Source: Topomyia yanbarensis
Lineage: Eukaryota; Arthropoda; Insecta; Diptera; Culicidae
Direction of reading: 5' to 3'
Assembly (NCBI RefSeq): GCF_030247195.1
Contig: NC_080671.1
Location: forward strand, 200,120,625-200,184,624
Length of the DNA: 64,000 bases
Part shown: in pieces, positions 22,751-34,582 of the stretch
How the letters are laid out: each line of letters begins with the position of its first letter
How positions within the stretch are numbered: the stretch's first letter is position 1
The notes under the pieces: generated by a model
What the model saw: the letters and a program-made list of their open reading frames with translations, nothing else
Database searches by the model: none
What the model was told of the DNA's origin: nothing
Translations under genes and position numbers: made by a program

Positions 22751-25700
22751 TTCAACTCCTAAGGTGAAAGACTCCATCACTGTTTTACAGCGGAATTGCA
22801 GAAGTATCATACCAAAAATTGATTTCTTAAAAATTTTACTGCATAATTTAAAATGCGATGCTTTTGCTCTATGTGAAACATGGCTTACCTCAAACATTAA
22901 TTTCAACTTAAATGATTTCAACATTATTCGCCTAGACCGAGACACCCCGTATGGAGGAGTGCTTCTAGGAATTAAAAAGTGCTATTCTTTCTATAGAATT
23001 ACCATCCCCATGATTGCTGGCATTGAGGCTGTAGCAGTCCAAACGAATATTAAAGGCAAAGACATGTCTATCGCTTCTATATATATATACCTCCCAAAGT
23101 TCAAATTGGACAACGTAAAATTTTGGGGTAGTGGAATCCATGGCTGCTCCGCGCCTGATACTGGGAGACTTCAACTCGCACGGAGTATTGTGGGGTTCCC
23201 TCTACAATGATAATCGATCCTCTTTGATATACAATGTTTGTGACGAATTTAATATGACAGTTTTAAATACTGGCGAAACAACACGCATCCCCAGACCACC
23301 TGCACGTCCAAGTGCATTAGATCTATCTCTGTGCTCGACACCACTTCGGTTAGATTGCACGTGGAAGGTTGTACCTGATCCTCACGGTAGCGATCATTTG
23401 CCAATCGTTGTTTCAATTAACAGTGAATTAGGCCTTACGAATTCAATCAATGTTCCTTACGACTTAACACGAAATATTGATTGGAAAACATACGAAACAT
23501 TAATTTCCACTTCTCTTGCTTCGACAGAAGAGCTACCCCCTACCGAAGAATATGAATTCCTAGCGGGTTTAATTATTGGCGCAGCAGAACAAGCCCAAAC
23601 GAAATGCAATCCTGGAATGACAATAAATAGACGGCCCCCTAATCCTTGGTGGGACAAAGAGTGCTCTGATGCATATGAAGCTAAACAAGTTGCCTACAAA
23701 TAAATTATGAAACAGAAAGGGGGTATTCGTGAGAACTTTGAAAATTATTTCATTTTGCAAAACAAATTTGACAGTATACGTCGTGCCAAAAAGTCTAGTT
23801 ATTGGAGACGCTTCGTTGATGGCTTGTCAAGAGAAACATCAATGAGTACTCTTTGGAACACAGCCAGAAGAATGAGGAATCGAAACGTGACTAATGAAAG
23901 AGAAGATTTTTCGAATCGTTGGATATTTAATTTTGCCAAGAAAATTTGTCCAGATTCTGCTCCTGCGCAGAAAATCATTCGCGATGCTCCCACAAGTAAC
24001 GATTTCATAGATTCGCCTTTGACAATGATGGAATTTTCAATTGCACTCCTCTCATGCAACAGTAATGCTCCGGGACTAGACAGCATTAAATTCAACTTGG
24101 TGAAGAATCTGCCTGACCTAGCAAAAAGACGCTTGTTGAATTTATTCAACAAATTTCTTGAGCAGAATATTGTCCCGCGTGACTGGAGACAAGTGAGAGT
24201 TATTGCCATTCCAAAACCGGGAAAACCAGCCTCCGATCATAACTCGTATCGACCGATTGCAATGCTATCCTGCATCAGGAAATTGTTGGAAAAAATTATC
24301 CTACGACGTCTCGACAATTGGGTTGAGGCGAACGGCTTGCTCTCAGATACCCAGTTTGGTTTTCGGAGAGGAAAGGGAACGAATGATTGCCTGGCGCTAC
24401 TTTCGTCAGAAATCCAACTCGCATACGCAAAAAAAGAACAAATGGCGTCTGTGTTCTTAGACATAAAAGGAGCATTCGACTCAGTCTCCATTGATGTTCT
24501 CTCGGAGAAGCTACATCAACGTGGTCTTTCACCGATATTAAATAATTATTTATACAATTTATTGTCAGAAAAGCACATGCATTTTTCATATGGCGATTTG
24601 GCGACACTCCGAATAAGTTACATGGGCCTCCCACAAGGCTCTTGTCTAAGCCCCCTTCTCTATAATTTTTACGTGAATGACATTGATAATTGTATTGTCA
24701 GCGCATGCACTCTAAGACAACTTGCAGATGATGGGGTGGTTTCTGCCACAGGACCAAAAGCTATAAATTTACAACAACCATTGCAAGATAGCTTGGATAA
24801 TTTATCAATTTGGGCTTTAAAACTGGGCATCGATTTCTCTACGGAAAAAACAGAGTTGGTCGTTTTCTCAAGGAAGCGTGATCCGGCTCAGCTTCAGCTT
24901 CAGTTGGTTGGTAGAACGATAGCCCAAGTCCTGACTTTTAAATACCTTGGAATTTGGTTCGATTCTAAAGGCACATGGGGAAGGCACATTAGGTATCTAA
25001 TAACGAAATGCCAACAAAGGATAAATTTTCTGCGAACAATAACTAGATCATGGTGGGGTTCTCATCCAAGTGACATGATAAGATTATATCAAACAACAAT
25101 ACTTTCAGTAATGGAATATGGGTGCATCTGTTTCCGTTCAGCTGCGAACACTCACATTATTAAACTGGAACGGATACAGTATCGTTGTTTACGAATTGCC
25201 CTAGGTTGCATGCAGTCGACCCATACGATGAGTCTTGAAGTACTAGCGGGAGTTCTTCCTTTAAAAGACCGATTCTGGGATCTCTCCTCTCGTTTACTTA
25301 TTCGATGTGAGGTTATGAACCCACTGGTAATTGAAAATTTTGAAAGACTTGTTGAGCTTCAACCCCAAACCAGATTCATGACAGTGCATTTCAATCACAT
25401 GTCACAAGAAATAACGCCTGCTAGGTATGTTCCCACATACGTCAATATACTAGATACTCCACTTTATTCTTCGACACGTCCATGCAAGCAGAGATTCGTG
25501 GAATTCCGGATCATCTACGCTCGCGAGAGATCCCTAAAATATTCACAAGTAAATATCAACACATAGACTGCCTTAAAATGTTTTACACTGATGGGTCACG
25601 AATCAGTGAGGCCACTGGTTTCGGTATTTTCAACAATAATTTTTCAATTTCTCTCAAACTTGCAGAACCCGCCTCTGTTTATATAGCGGAACTAGCAGCA

Positions 25701-26429
25701 GTTCACTATAGTTTGTAAATAATTAATACTTTACCCCCGAACCATTACTTTATCCTCACTGATAGTCTCAGCACAATTGCAGCTCTACGCTCAAAGAGGA
25801 TTGATAATCAAGATCCATTCTTTTTGGGGAAGATACGAGAATCTCTGAGTAATCTAACAAGAAAATGTTATAAATTTACCCTAGTGTGGCTCCCCGCCCA
25901 TTGCTCTATTGCGGGAAATGAGAAAGCTGATAATTTAGCCAAGATTGGTGCACTAGATGGTGAAATATATGAAAGACCCATAGCTTACAATGAATTTTAT
26001 AGCGTTTCTCGACAGAGGACACTTGCTAGTTGGCAAACATCTTGGGACAATGGAGATATGGGACGATGGCTACACTCAATTATCCCTAAAGTATCAACGA
26101 AGGCATGGTTCAAAGGATTGGATGTAAGTCGGGACTTCATCCGTGTGATGTCAAGGCTCATGTCCAATCATTATACTTTAGATGCGCATCTCCGTCGTAT
26201 TGGGCTCGCTGAGGGTAATCATTGTGCTTGTGGAGAGGGTTACCATGACATTGAGCATGTTGTTTGGTCCTGCATTGAATATCGTGAAGCCAGATCACAA
26301 ATAGTAGATTCTTTACAAGTCCGAGGAAGACCAATCCATGTTCCTGTTAGAGATATCCTGGCGTATCGCGATCCTCTATACATGGAACTTATCTATCATT
26401 TTCTAAAAACAGCGTCCGTCAAAATTTAA
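22743..26429 (+). pseudogene. LINE copy 2 ORF2 (endonuclease-RT-RNase H), broken
   Basis: The ATG at 22743 overlaps the ORF1 stop (ATGGTTAA). The endonuclease region holds LILGDFNSHGVLWG and DPHGSDHLPIV. RT motifs: FGFRRGKGTNDC near 24357, VFLDIKGAFDSV (A) near 24452, GLPQGSCLSPLLYN (B) near 24628, and LADDG (C) near 24721, a variant of the usual F/YADD. RNase H carboxylates: YTDGS (25582), AELAAV (25687), TDSLS (25757), NEKADNLA (25918). A terminal Cys/His motif, CACGEGYHDIEHVVWSC, is near 26225. Lesions: a frameshift at about 23100-23130, TAA at 23701, a frameshift near 25480, TAA at 25716. Confidence 0.9.
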
Positions 26430-26756
26430 TTAAATTCATCCCCTCATACTCTCATCCAAGGCTAATCATTCACCAATTAAAGTGTCCTAGAAAATTCAGT
26501 TTTTAAATTTAGACAATAACAGAAAAAAAGTAAATAAATACACCCGAAAATACTAGATCATTATGAAATATAACAATGTAAGGAAAAAAGCAAACAATAA
26601 AGTGGTTTCAGTGTTAGTTTTAGACAAATTACTAATATAGTTAAAATTCGTCTTAAGGATTTTTGTAACGTGCTATGTAAAAAAAAGAAACTGGCGTAAA
26701 AAGCTTTTGCAAATGCCGTGTCAAATAAACGTATGGAAAAAAAATCTCCGTGGATT

Positions 26757-27241
26757 AATTTGTGCAGCTCCGTGTTAGAAAACAGGAACAATTGGAACAA
26801 AAATCTCCCACCCGGAGAATATTTTCTTTGGCAAACAAATTAGCCCTTATCAGCGCTATCATTCCGCTCGAAAGAATTAAATTTGAAAATGCTTTCTTTC
26901 GCCAACTATTAACTACGACTAACGTTTCAAAATAAAAGCCCCATTTCAAAATTTCGGGAAAACCGAAGATCGCGTTTTGATAGTTTGTAGCTTTCATTGT
27001 ACTTAACCAAAATACACAATGTTTTAACCAATCAGTCAGAAAAATAATCAGGAATCTTGTATAAGATTTGTACATATGTATAACTTGCATGAATAAAGAA
27101 AAATTGATTTTCCGAAATCAATTATTATCTGTCCCACTATTGGCCAGTACTATTCGACTCGCGTATGGTAGTATTTCATTTCATAGTTAGCCACGCCTTT
27201 TTTGCGACGGTAAACCATGCAACGACTATAAGATATAAGGC
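26757..27241. other. Non-coding flank
   Basis: AT-rich DNA after the LINE target duplication. No gene or repeat relationship is supported. Confidence 0.35.
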
Positions 27242-27717
27242 TTGCTTGAATTTTTCGACATTCGTTTACATGTTCCTGATTCCGGCGGCAGCAGCAGAAG
27301 CGGTAAAACAGCAGCAGCATCACCAGGCCAACTACATGTGTGTGACATCGTTAGACCGGCAGGTAGGATTTTGATACGGTTGCCGGAAAGGAAAAACACC
27401 ACGAGTACTGGCGCTTTCGGATCGTTTAAGATGACGGTCGAGGATAAGAAACCAGCTGGTGATAAGAAGGCTGCAGCGAAAAAACCCAGAAGAAATCGAC
27501 TACCACAGGAGAGAAGATAAACCGCTGGTTGTGGAGGTAATGAGAAGACCAAAAAAACCAAAGGCTGCCGCTAAAAACCGACTGCGAAAGAAGGCCAACG
27601 CTGTCGCTGCAAAGACGGTAGCAGCTGGCAATTAACAGAAGGCCAAACCAAGGAAGACTAGAGAACAAGCCAAAGAAGGCTGCCGCACCTGCCAAGAAAG
27701 CCACTAGCAAGAAGTAA
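27242..27717 (+). pseudogene. Histone H1 pseudogene (C-terminal part)
   Basis: Reading near 27392 gives STGAFGSFKMTVEDKKPAGD, matching the end of the H1 winged-helix domain (TGASGSFK-type) and the start of the lysine/alanine tail. The tail continues with KKAAAKKP, RKKANAVAAKTVAAG and ends AAAPAKKATSKK with TAA at 27715. Reading frames change several times and stops interrupt (for example near 27518). Most of the globular domain is absent upstream. The canonical histone 3' stem-loop follows 28 nt after the stop. The gene is therefore recognisable but dead. Confidence 0.75.
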
Positions 27718-27745
27718 ACTCGCGCGTCCGCAATGTTGCCAAAAC

Positions 27746-27761
27746 AGTCCTTTTCAGGACT
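27746..27761 (+). terminator. Histone mRNA 3' stem-loop (for the H1 pseudogene)
   Basis: AGTCCTTTTCAGGACT: 6-bp stem, 4-nt loop TTTC, within the usual distance of a replication-dependent histone stop codon, followed by an ACAAAA-like tail. It matches the metazoan consensus except for the outer pair (A-T for G-C). Confidence 0.8.
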
Positions 27762-27967
27762 AACAAAATCTACTTGTGAAGAATTATTAGTGTAAATTTT
27801 CCGTTAATGCTATTTCTCATGTTTCTAGTCTGAGCAGCGCTCACTTATTCAAACTGTGATAATAATTCTGTACATTTCAGTTCCGATAAAAAAGACGAGC
27901 ATGTAATATCCGACAACCGAAATGTTATGAAGTTTCAACTAAAAATTCTTGCATTATACGTAATTTG

Positions 27968-27983
27968 GTCCTGAAAAGGACCA
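27968..27983 (-). terminator. Canonical histone 3' stem-loop, opposite strand
   Basis: On the minus strand it reads GGTCCTTTTCAGGACC, an exact match to the metazoan histone stem-loop consensus. It implies a second histone gene converging on H1 from the right. Confidence 0.8.
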
Positions 27984-28090
27984 TTGGTTTGTTTAATCGT
28001 GGGAGGAAAATTCCGTTCACTTCCGATAGCGGCTAATTTCTCACAGGGTGACAGTTCCTGTTTCGTAGCATTTGGCTTCTCAACGTCTGA
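27984..28090 (-). pseudogene. Possible histone H3 C-terminal remnant
   Basis: Directly upstream (minus strand) of the stem-loop, the stretch TTAGCCGCTATCGGAAGTGA followed by ACGG resembles the 3' end of H3 coding DNA (LARRIRGERA) with small deletions, and GTCACC further upstream fits the preceding VT codons. The match is short and degraded. A MITE inserts just beyond it at 28107, and no further H3 sequence was found past the MITE. Confidence 0.3.
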
Positions 28091-28106
28091 TTATCACGGT
28101 TAAACA

Positions 28107-28332
28107 GAAGACTACATATTAAGAAGACTGATATCTCTTTCCTTCCCCCATACAAACGAGAAGCGACAGAGGTTACAGCGCCTCTATTGGAAGAAGGTAG
28201 GAAGCTTAATGTAAAAATGTATATGTGTGTGTGCATCACTATGGAAAGTACCACCTACACCTGCAAGTGGCGTTGCTGTTACTGTCTCCGGATTCTGGAC
28301 AGAGTTGCCAGTCTTCTTGATGTGCAGTCTTC
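28107..28332. mobile_element. 226-bp MITE with GAAGACT ends and 9-bp TSD
   Basis: The TIR GAAGACTACATATTAAGAAG pairs with the right end (complement of GAAGACTGCACATCAAGAAG). The direct repeat GGTTAAACA flanks it at 28098-28106 and 28333-28341; the repeat can be read as 11 bp if one base on each side is included. A related copy in the opposite orientation lies at 53295-53513. A 9-bp TSD points to Mutator-like transposition (inference). Confidence 0.75.
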
Positions 28333-28491
28333 GGTTAAACAGCAATAAATAATACTTTTTACAAATATGTCAAACACTAGTATACGAGACATGCGAAACC
28401 ACTTACCCTATATTCTCTTTTTGGGGTGAAGAACCAAAAAACGGGGTCCAAAGTGCTGGACCGAGGCGAGATGTTGGGTACGCGCAAAATA

Positions 28492-28702
28492 TTCTGGTTG
28501 CAGTTGAAAATCGAAGAATTAACTTGCGCCTTTCGTTTTTTCCCTATTTGCAGAGTGGGCAACTAAAGCGCATCTTGTGTACATGATAGAGAATCAACTT
28601 GCGCATCATCTACACCAGTTGCGCTTTAGTTCCGCACGCTGAAAATAGGGCAAAAATCGAAAGGCGCAAGTTCACTATTTCGATTTTCAACTGCAACCAG
28701 AA
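28492..28702. mobile_element. TA-flanked perfect-hairpin MITE, about 211 bp
   Basis: The left arm TTCTGGTTGCAGTTGAAAAT is mirrored at the right end; both arms continue through AACTTGCGCCTTTCG and its complement. TA at 28490-28491 and 28703-28704 fits a TA target duplication. The centre is near 28590. Confidence 0.75.
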
Positions 28703-29133
28703 TATATGTGATTTGACAACCACAGCCTACCCCTGGTTTGCTTCGGAATACTTCCAGTTTCCTGGTACTGGAACAAACCTACACGCCACCGAAAAACTAC
28801 CTAAAATTCAGTACTTTTGACTCAATCTCGTGGTATCGTGCATAAAATTAGGTTAACCGTGTTGAAGGTAGTTTCCATTTAACTACGGCAAAAATAATAA
28901 CTCAACTTTGAGTTTAATTTATTTAAGTTTAAGTTGAATTTACCTAATTTTGAGTATATCCCAAACAACTTAAAAGTATCTTACTGCACGGAAGACCTCG
29001 ACTGAGTCGAAACTCTCGTTTTGTTTTTGACAACACTAATAAGTGCGAAGGTGACGCACAGCTCAAAAGTACCTAAATTTAAGTTAAAAGAACTTATTCT
29101 GTAGGTTATTTTATGGTTGCGTGTAAGAGGAAC

Positions 29134-29386
29134 AAACCAAATCTCGACAAACATATGATTACGGTCTAAAAGCCAACTGTCAAAATCCACTTTTAATGGA
29201 AATTCCGGACAAACCGTTGCTAGCTGAACACCGTTCACAACAGATTATGAAAGAGAAAACTTTTCTCTTTCGTTTACTACTAACATCTGTGATTGGCATG
29301 TAACGGTTTGTCCGGAATTTCCATCCAAAGTGGATTATGACAGTTGGCTTTTAGGCCGTAATCATATGTTTGTCGAGAAATGGTTT
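29134..29386. mobile_element. Foldback MITE with arms of about 85 bp
   Basis: AAACCAAATCTCGACAAACA at 29134 pairs with the complement ending at 29386. The arms include GGAAATTCCGGACAAACCGT. A third, diverged copy of the right-arm sequence follows in tandem (about 29382-29440, TGGTTTGTCCAGAATTTCC), so the element or its arm has been partly duplicated. Confidence 0.72.
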
Positions 29387-29566
29387 GTCCAGAATTTCCT
29401 CTCAAAGTCAATTTTGACAGTTTGCTTATTGGCCCTTCTCAAAAAACACGCGTGAACTGTCATCTTTTCGCAACAATCCCCATTCCTCAATCTACTATAT
29501 CCTCTTATATTTTGGTGTAAACAATTTGATTGGTTTCGTTAAGCGTAATATATTTTATTATCAAGC

Positions 29567-29905
29567 ATGTTCAAGAAGTCTAGTAAATTATCACCCCAGC
29601 CTGCACCTCCGTCCGTAGAGCAAATAATGGAAGATCTGGAAACATTTTGCGTGGAACGACAACCATTGGAAAAAATTCGCTTACTAGACACTAGCACTAC
29701 GGAGGAACCCAACATCGAAGATTGGTGGCGAGTATTTCAAACCTACCTGGAAGATCATGAACAATTTCACAACATGAAAATTGACATTGAAAATCTAAAA
29801 AAGAAATTACTTGCTACTCAAACGGAACTACAAGAAGCGCGAGATAACATACAGCGCCAAATTGATGAGGACCTGGAGAAAATTAAACTTACCATCCATA
29901 GTTGA
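29567..29905 (+). CDS. Small coiled-coil protein, 112 aa, function unknown
   Basis: An intact single-exon ORF from ATG (29567) to TGA. The N-terminus is lysine/proline-rich (MFKKSSKLSPQPAPPSVEQ), followed by an acidic helical segment with DWWRVFQTYLEDHEQ, and residues about 70-108 form a heptad-rich helix (LKKKLLATQTELQEARDN). There is no signal peptide or membrane segment. Codon use and absence from repeats argue for a genuine gene. I do not recognise the family; the size and coiled coil are compatible with a subunit of a larger complex. AT-rich DNA with no transposon signature lies on both sides. Confidence 0.65.
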   Translation: MFKKSSKLSPQPAPPSVEQIMEDLETFCVERQPLEKIRLLDTSTTEEPNIEDWWRVFQTYLEDHEQFHNMKIDIENLKKKLLATQTELQEARDNIQRQIDEDLEKIKLTIHS

Positions 29906-30471
29906 GAGATGTTTTGACTGTTATTGTCTTGTATAGTACATAATATCTTAACATATATTTCATGTTTAAATTTAAAACCTAAAATGTTATTGTAAGAGTA
30001 ACATCAACCATTTGACTGTAAATATATTGGTTATTATTATCACAATATATAATCCGTGTGATCATTCTTGAAGTTATATGGTATACATATCTGTATCTGG
30101 TAGGAATTCTCCTGAGGTATTATCGCCACATAAGAGCATTACCGTTTCTAGCAAAATTGCATATGCGCTAAGCCCGTTTTTTTATCGCAATTACAATATA
30201 ATGAAAACAATTTTCTGAATATTCCCAAAACTACTTACAGGAAAAAATGCATGTAGCTGAAACTTTCCATATTACCTATGCTGCCGTTATATGCATATTT
30301 TTCCCATGTTCTATGGGATTCCCTCACTGATAAAAAATCGCAAATGTAAATTTAACCTCATTTTAAATGCACTTGTATGTTGAAAAGCAAATCAAATGAT
30401 TTTTCTTCGAATTTCACATGAAAATCTTCTAAAACGCAGCTCATGTGCTATTTTAAATTATATTCATACTA
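29906..30471. other. Non-coding interval
   Basis: 3' flank of the coiled-coil gene, AT-rich. It contains one copy (30303-30319) of the short hairpin CCCATGTTCTATGGGAT that recurs at 50650 and 52159. Confidence 0.4.
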
Positions 30472-33400
30472 GGGTAAACAGGTCTAATACGCCCCCCTTA
30501 AGCAAAAATAGCTATATTTCACCATTCGACGCTATGATCTTCTCACTAACTACTCTAATTTATTGTTATATAGCGCATTGTGCACATAATAAGTGCGACT
30601 GAAAGTGCGGAAACGCCAATAGAACTGCGCTTTTACATTGAATCGTCTTGGTGTCTATTACGCACTTATGTATTATCCAACGAGGAATAAGTGCGCCTCA
30701 TACATGAAAACGATTCAATGTAAAAGCGCACTTTTATAAGAAAAATCGCACTTTCATGGAGTCCAGTTTTAAATGCCACGAATAATATTAGTTAGAAATT
30801 AGTACTGGTTTCATTTTTTATTAAAAACATCCTGATACAAGTACAATTAAACATTTTTCAGATGCCTAAATTCTAGTTTTTTCTTTCACCCAGGGCAAAA
30901 TGCCCCCGGTGAAAGTGTAATATGCCCCACAACAAGAGGACGGTATGCCCCACAGCAATCGGTGAGTATGCCCCACAACAATGGGTGGGGCGTTTTGGCC
31001 GGTGATGAGCTGTTGTGAATACATGAATAATTCTACACACACATAGTTGTCGTAACTCTGCATTCTCGCCGAATTTTTGCGAGCCCCGGACACAGACGAG
31101 ACTAATCGCTGGGCCGTTGCACAACCACAAAGTACACTCGTGTGCTCCGAGACCTTTCGCCCGGTTCGATGGCTACCACTCGCCGACAGTCCGCTCGTTT
31201 CAATTTACCGCCAAGGGCCTCGAGTCCAATCGCTCGGCTCGCTGGTTCCAGTTCGCTGTTGGTCGCTTTGCTGCTGCTGCTGTTTCCTTCCGATGCGCTG
31301 GTTGCAAAAGTCGTCAATAGAATGGAATATTCTTCTGTGATTCGCTCCTTTTATAGGTACGCGATAAACACATGTAACGAGCGTACGGGCGCTGATTCGC
31401 CCGTAACACAGAGAGCGGACATGGTATTTTCTCTCACCCTTAGAGAGTTTCTTTTTTTCTATATGAGATTTGGAACTATTAGAGACTTTCAAAGTCTCTC
31501 GAGCTACACTTGTAAAGAGGGATCGATGTGACATAGCTTAATAAATAATTGTGTAAGCTGAAACATATTTTATTCAAGCTATTTATTAATCAGCATTATT
31601 CCCTACAACCCCTACGTTGAGTCTTCGAGATAATTTTTCAAAAGTTTTGCTCGATTCGCTTCAGTTAAATTTCTAAAAAAAATCGCAAAAAAAAGTGTTT
31701 TTTTTTCATACTGAAACCCTTTACCCGTACTCCCACCCCCTGATACAAGTTTTAAACATGTTGAATTTGGCTCTCTTATCATAAATAATAGGGTGAAATT
31801 TTATGCTATTTCAATGCATATTTGAAAAATGTAATTTGTAAAAAATATAAGTTTTGTTTTTATAGGTGAACAAATATGATATCTGAAGTGAGTGTCAGTA
31901 GATTCCACAGGAGCAAATCAAATATTTCTTACGTTTATATGCTTGGGTTTGGAAAATTTGGTTTGATACCAAGTCGGTCTACTTCAGTACATTTAGTATT
32001 GTACATTTCCCTACGATTGAACCTAGCAGTTCTGGACAATTAAACGCCAGCGAAAAGCGAAACCATACTTCCTCTTCACGATTGTCCTTTTTGCAACCAT
32101 CAATTACACACGTTCTAAACGCGAGTTTATATGTAAAAATCTTCAAATAATCCTTTGTGTTTATTGCCATATAATCACAGATTGTTATTATGGAACTGGG
32201 TGAATTTATTGTTGAGAAGAATATCGTTTTGCTCGAACTTTTAACTTGCTGTATGGAACGTAAACAGGCTATGTGTGCCCAACAGATGCTTTGACTGTGT
32301 GTGTAGCAAGAGCCCTATTGAACTCATAAGCAAATTTTGTGGTGATTTGGTGATGTCATGGTGGCTCGAATGGAGCAAAATTTGAAAAAGACGCAACCCA
32401 TATATTATTTTCCATATCTGTAAAAAATAAACAATTTAAACATTTCTATCATCAAATTTATTTCGCTGTTCAAATTAGAAGCTGTTCTCATTTCGCTATA
32501 TTTAAATAGAAACACAGATTCCATTTTGAATTTTAAACATCCCAAATAAAATAAATTCGATTTTCGGAAATACAAGAAGATGACTTTCAAAGTCAAGCCA
32601 CATTTCCCCAGGCAGGAAATCCTTCGATAGATGTCGTTCCGTTGGGTTTCTTTCAGACTGGAATAAGTTGCCAGAATAATTCTGAAGGGATCCGTACCAA
32701 AACCATCGCAATCTCTACCGGACCGAATAATTGCGAAAGTCGAACAAAACTCTGGCAGCATTCTTGCTGAAACCGAGCACTATCGGTTTGCTGCCAGAAT
32801 TCTGATAAAAGCACACAAATTCTATTTAAAACTAATTTTACTAAATAGGTACAAATACATATGTTATTTATTTTCCCGATCAAAATACTAGAATTCTTGA
32901 CGTTCTTAATGAACTTAAAACAGGGTGTCGTACGTTCGCGAATTGTTAAGCTTGGTGATGTGCTTTGATTGGCCAAAATGTTTTTCATTTATATTTCTCG
33001 AGAAAAAAAAACACCAATGATTTACCAACTACAAACTTCACACAAGAAAACTAAAACATTGTTAGGAAGGAGGTGAGCCGGTTGCAAAAAACAACGACCT
33101 CCAGCCAAATTTATAATCAGATTTATGTAACATTGCTGACGGTTTCCAGTTAGGGATAAATTTATTCTCTAATAATAGTTTTCTTTATCCACATTTTGTA
33201 ATACGCTTTTTCTAAATGTTGTTCTAGCTGCATTGACGGCGTTCATAACACACGTAACGAAACACGCTTTTCTCTTGAAGCTTTTTCGTTTCGTTGTTCG
33301 TGGTACTCGTACAGAGAAGGCATACTAGCGCCACCATCAAAACGGTGGTACATATATGAAACAAGCACTATCTGTCAAGTTGTCACTGGGTTGATCGAAT

Positions 33401-33644
33401 CCGACTATTTCTAATTGGTTGTAATGCTTTTGGAAAAAGTGGAAGCTTACATAAAAGTAGCTCTTTTGAAACTTTTGTGCATATTGTTGTTTTGCAACAA
33501 ATTAAAAATACCAAACTAACTTAGTACGTTGATTTCATGAAACAATACTGTTATCAGTCATTTTTACTTTTTAGATAATTCAGGAATCCTGGGAATCGAA
33601 GAGGGGCATTTAGCCCCGGTGGGGCGTATTATACCCTTTTACCC
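30472..33644. mobile_element. 3.2-kb TA-flanked non-autonomous DNA element
   Basis: The left end GGGTAAACAGGTCTAATACG and the right end (complement of GGGTAAAAGGGTATAATACG, then CCCC) form TIRs, flanked by TA at 30470-30471 and 33645-33646. Subterminal ATGCCCC/TATGCCCC motifs repeat at about 30898-30995 and near 33600. No transposase frame is visible. The interior holds a GC-rich gene-like fragment (31075-31550) and AT-rich DNA. A tiny stretch at about 31605-31660 resembles the repeat at 34310-34582. Confidence 0.65.
31075..31550. pseudogene. Gene-like GC-rich fragment inside the TA element
   Basis: Open frames occur on both strands and the composition contrasts with the rest of the element. 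On the plus strand, ESNRSARWFQFAVGR (about 31220-31264) recalls the histone H2A SRSNRAGLQFPVGR segment. On the minus strand, CCTATAAAAGG at about 31351-31361 looks like a TATA box. The H2A resemblance is short and interrupted and may be chance; a captured fragment of some other gene is equally possible. Confidence 0.3.
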
Positions 33645-33646
33645 TA

Positions 33647-34309
33647 CTTTCACATGAATACGATATGTTTAACCATTGAATTTTGGTTGCCATGCTGTTG
33701 AGTCGTATAGTATGAACTTTCCACATACTTCTACATATTAAATCTATAGGTAAAACTAATCGATATTCACGTGTAATTCATTTGAAAATCTTGGTCAATG
33801 GTGTTTCTTATGACGTTTATGTGATTTTCACATAATTTTCGCAAGAATTCCACTTGAAAATCACATTGTCCACACTTTATTAGATATTCAAATGGTAAAC
33901 GAATCGATTTCACGTGTATTGCAATTGAATCAATTCAAGTGTTTTCCACATGATGTTAGCGTGTCTAGTTTTTCAGTGCTATATGCATTGGACAATTATG
34001 CGTATAATGGCAATATGTTGGGTACTAAAGTAGGTTTGAAAAGGGTGAATACAATTTTAAAGCACAACAAATCTCGAAGTAATCCGACATTCCGTCAACT
34101 TGTTGATAAGACATAACATAATAACATTCGACGATGAACGAAACAAAAACAAAATCCTCAAAACGTTATTACTTAATGGCCGCAGACGTAATTCCCTTAA
34201 TTAATGTGAATGGATATAAACTGGGACGAAAATTTGAACAACAACGACGCAAACGATAGGGCGTTGATATTTTCTAACATTATTAGTTACCTAATTGGTG
34301 GAGAATGAC
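33647..34309. other. Non-coding AT-rich interval
   Basis: Repeated TTTTCACATGA/TTCACATGAA-type words suggest an old MITE around the preceding element. A 74-codon frame at 33892-34116 has no recognisable feature. No gene is supported. Confidence 0.4.
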
Positions 34310-34582
34310 ACAAGTCCTAAGGGTTTCAGCAAGAAAAAAAACCCTTATGATTTTTTTTAACTTTGGGTGAAGTGAGTTGACCAAAAATTTTGAGCATTAT
34401 AATGTATCTTTTCAATAACATTCTGTAATTTTTTCATGCAAAAATGTTGACAAGCGACTCGGTGACGAAGTTTTTTGTAGAACAACATCTCTGAAAAATA
34501 ACTTCAAACTTTGCATACACATTCTATGTAAAAAGATACCTAACCCCTACGTTAAGTTTTCGAGATGATTTTTCGATTAAGG
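34310..34582 (-). repeat. Dispersed repeat X, first copy
   Basis: Its reverse complement shares CTTAACGTAGGGGTTAGGTA, TTACATAGAATGTGTAT and CAGAGATGTTCTACAAAAA with 48100-48586. The two copies are inverted and bracket the whole 34.6-48.1 kb block. Confidence 0.65.

Larger units (their letters stand above)
20741..26743 (+). mobile_element. RNase H-type non-LTR retrotransposon, copy 2, near full length
   Basis: A 13-bp perfect target duplication, ATCTCCGTGGATT, at 20728-20740 and 26744-26756 defines a 6003-bp insertion ending in a short A-run. It has a 0.7-kb 5' UTR, ORF1 and ORF2 in the order gag-like, endonuclease, RT, RNase H, and a roughly 310-bp 3' UTR. The presence of the 5' UTR and a clean TSD indicate a full-length insertion. 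Both ORFs are now broken by a few frameshifts and stops, so it is inactive. It is the best representative here of the family also present at 14390-17570 and 55795-62215. Confidence 0.92.

Noticed and set aside
30328..33980. A possible outer element with CACTGA ends around the 3.2-kb TA element
   Set aside because: The end similarity is short and no target duplication could be found, so I do not call it.
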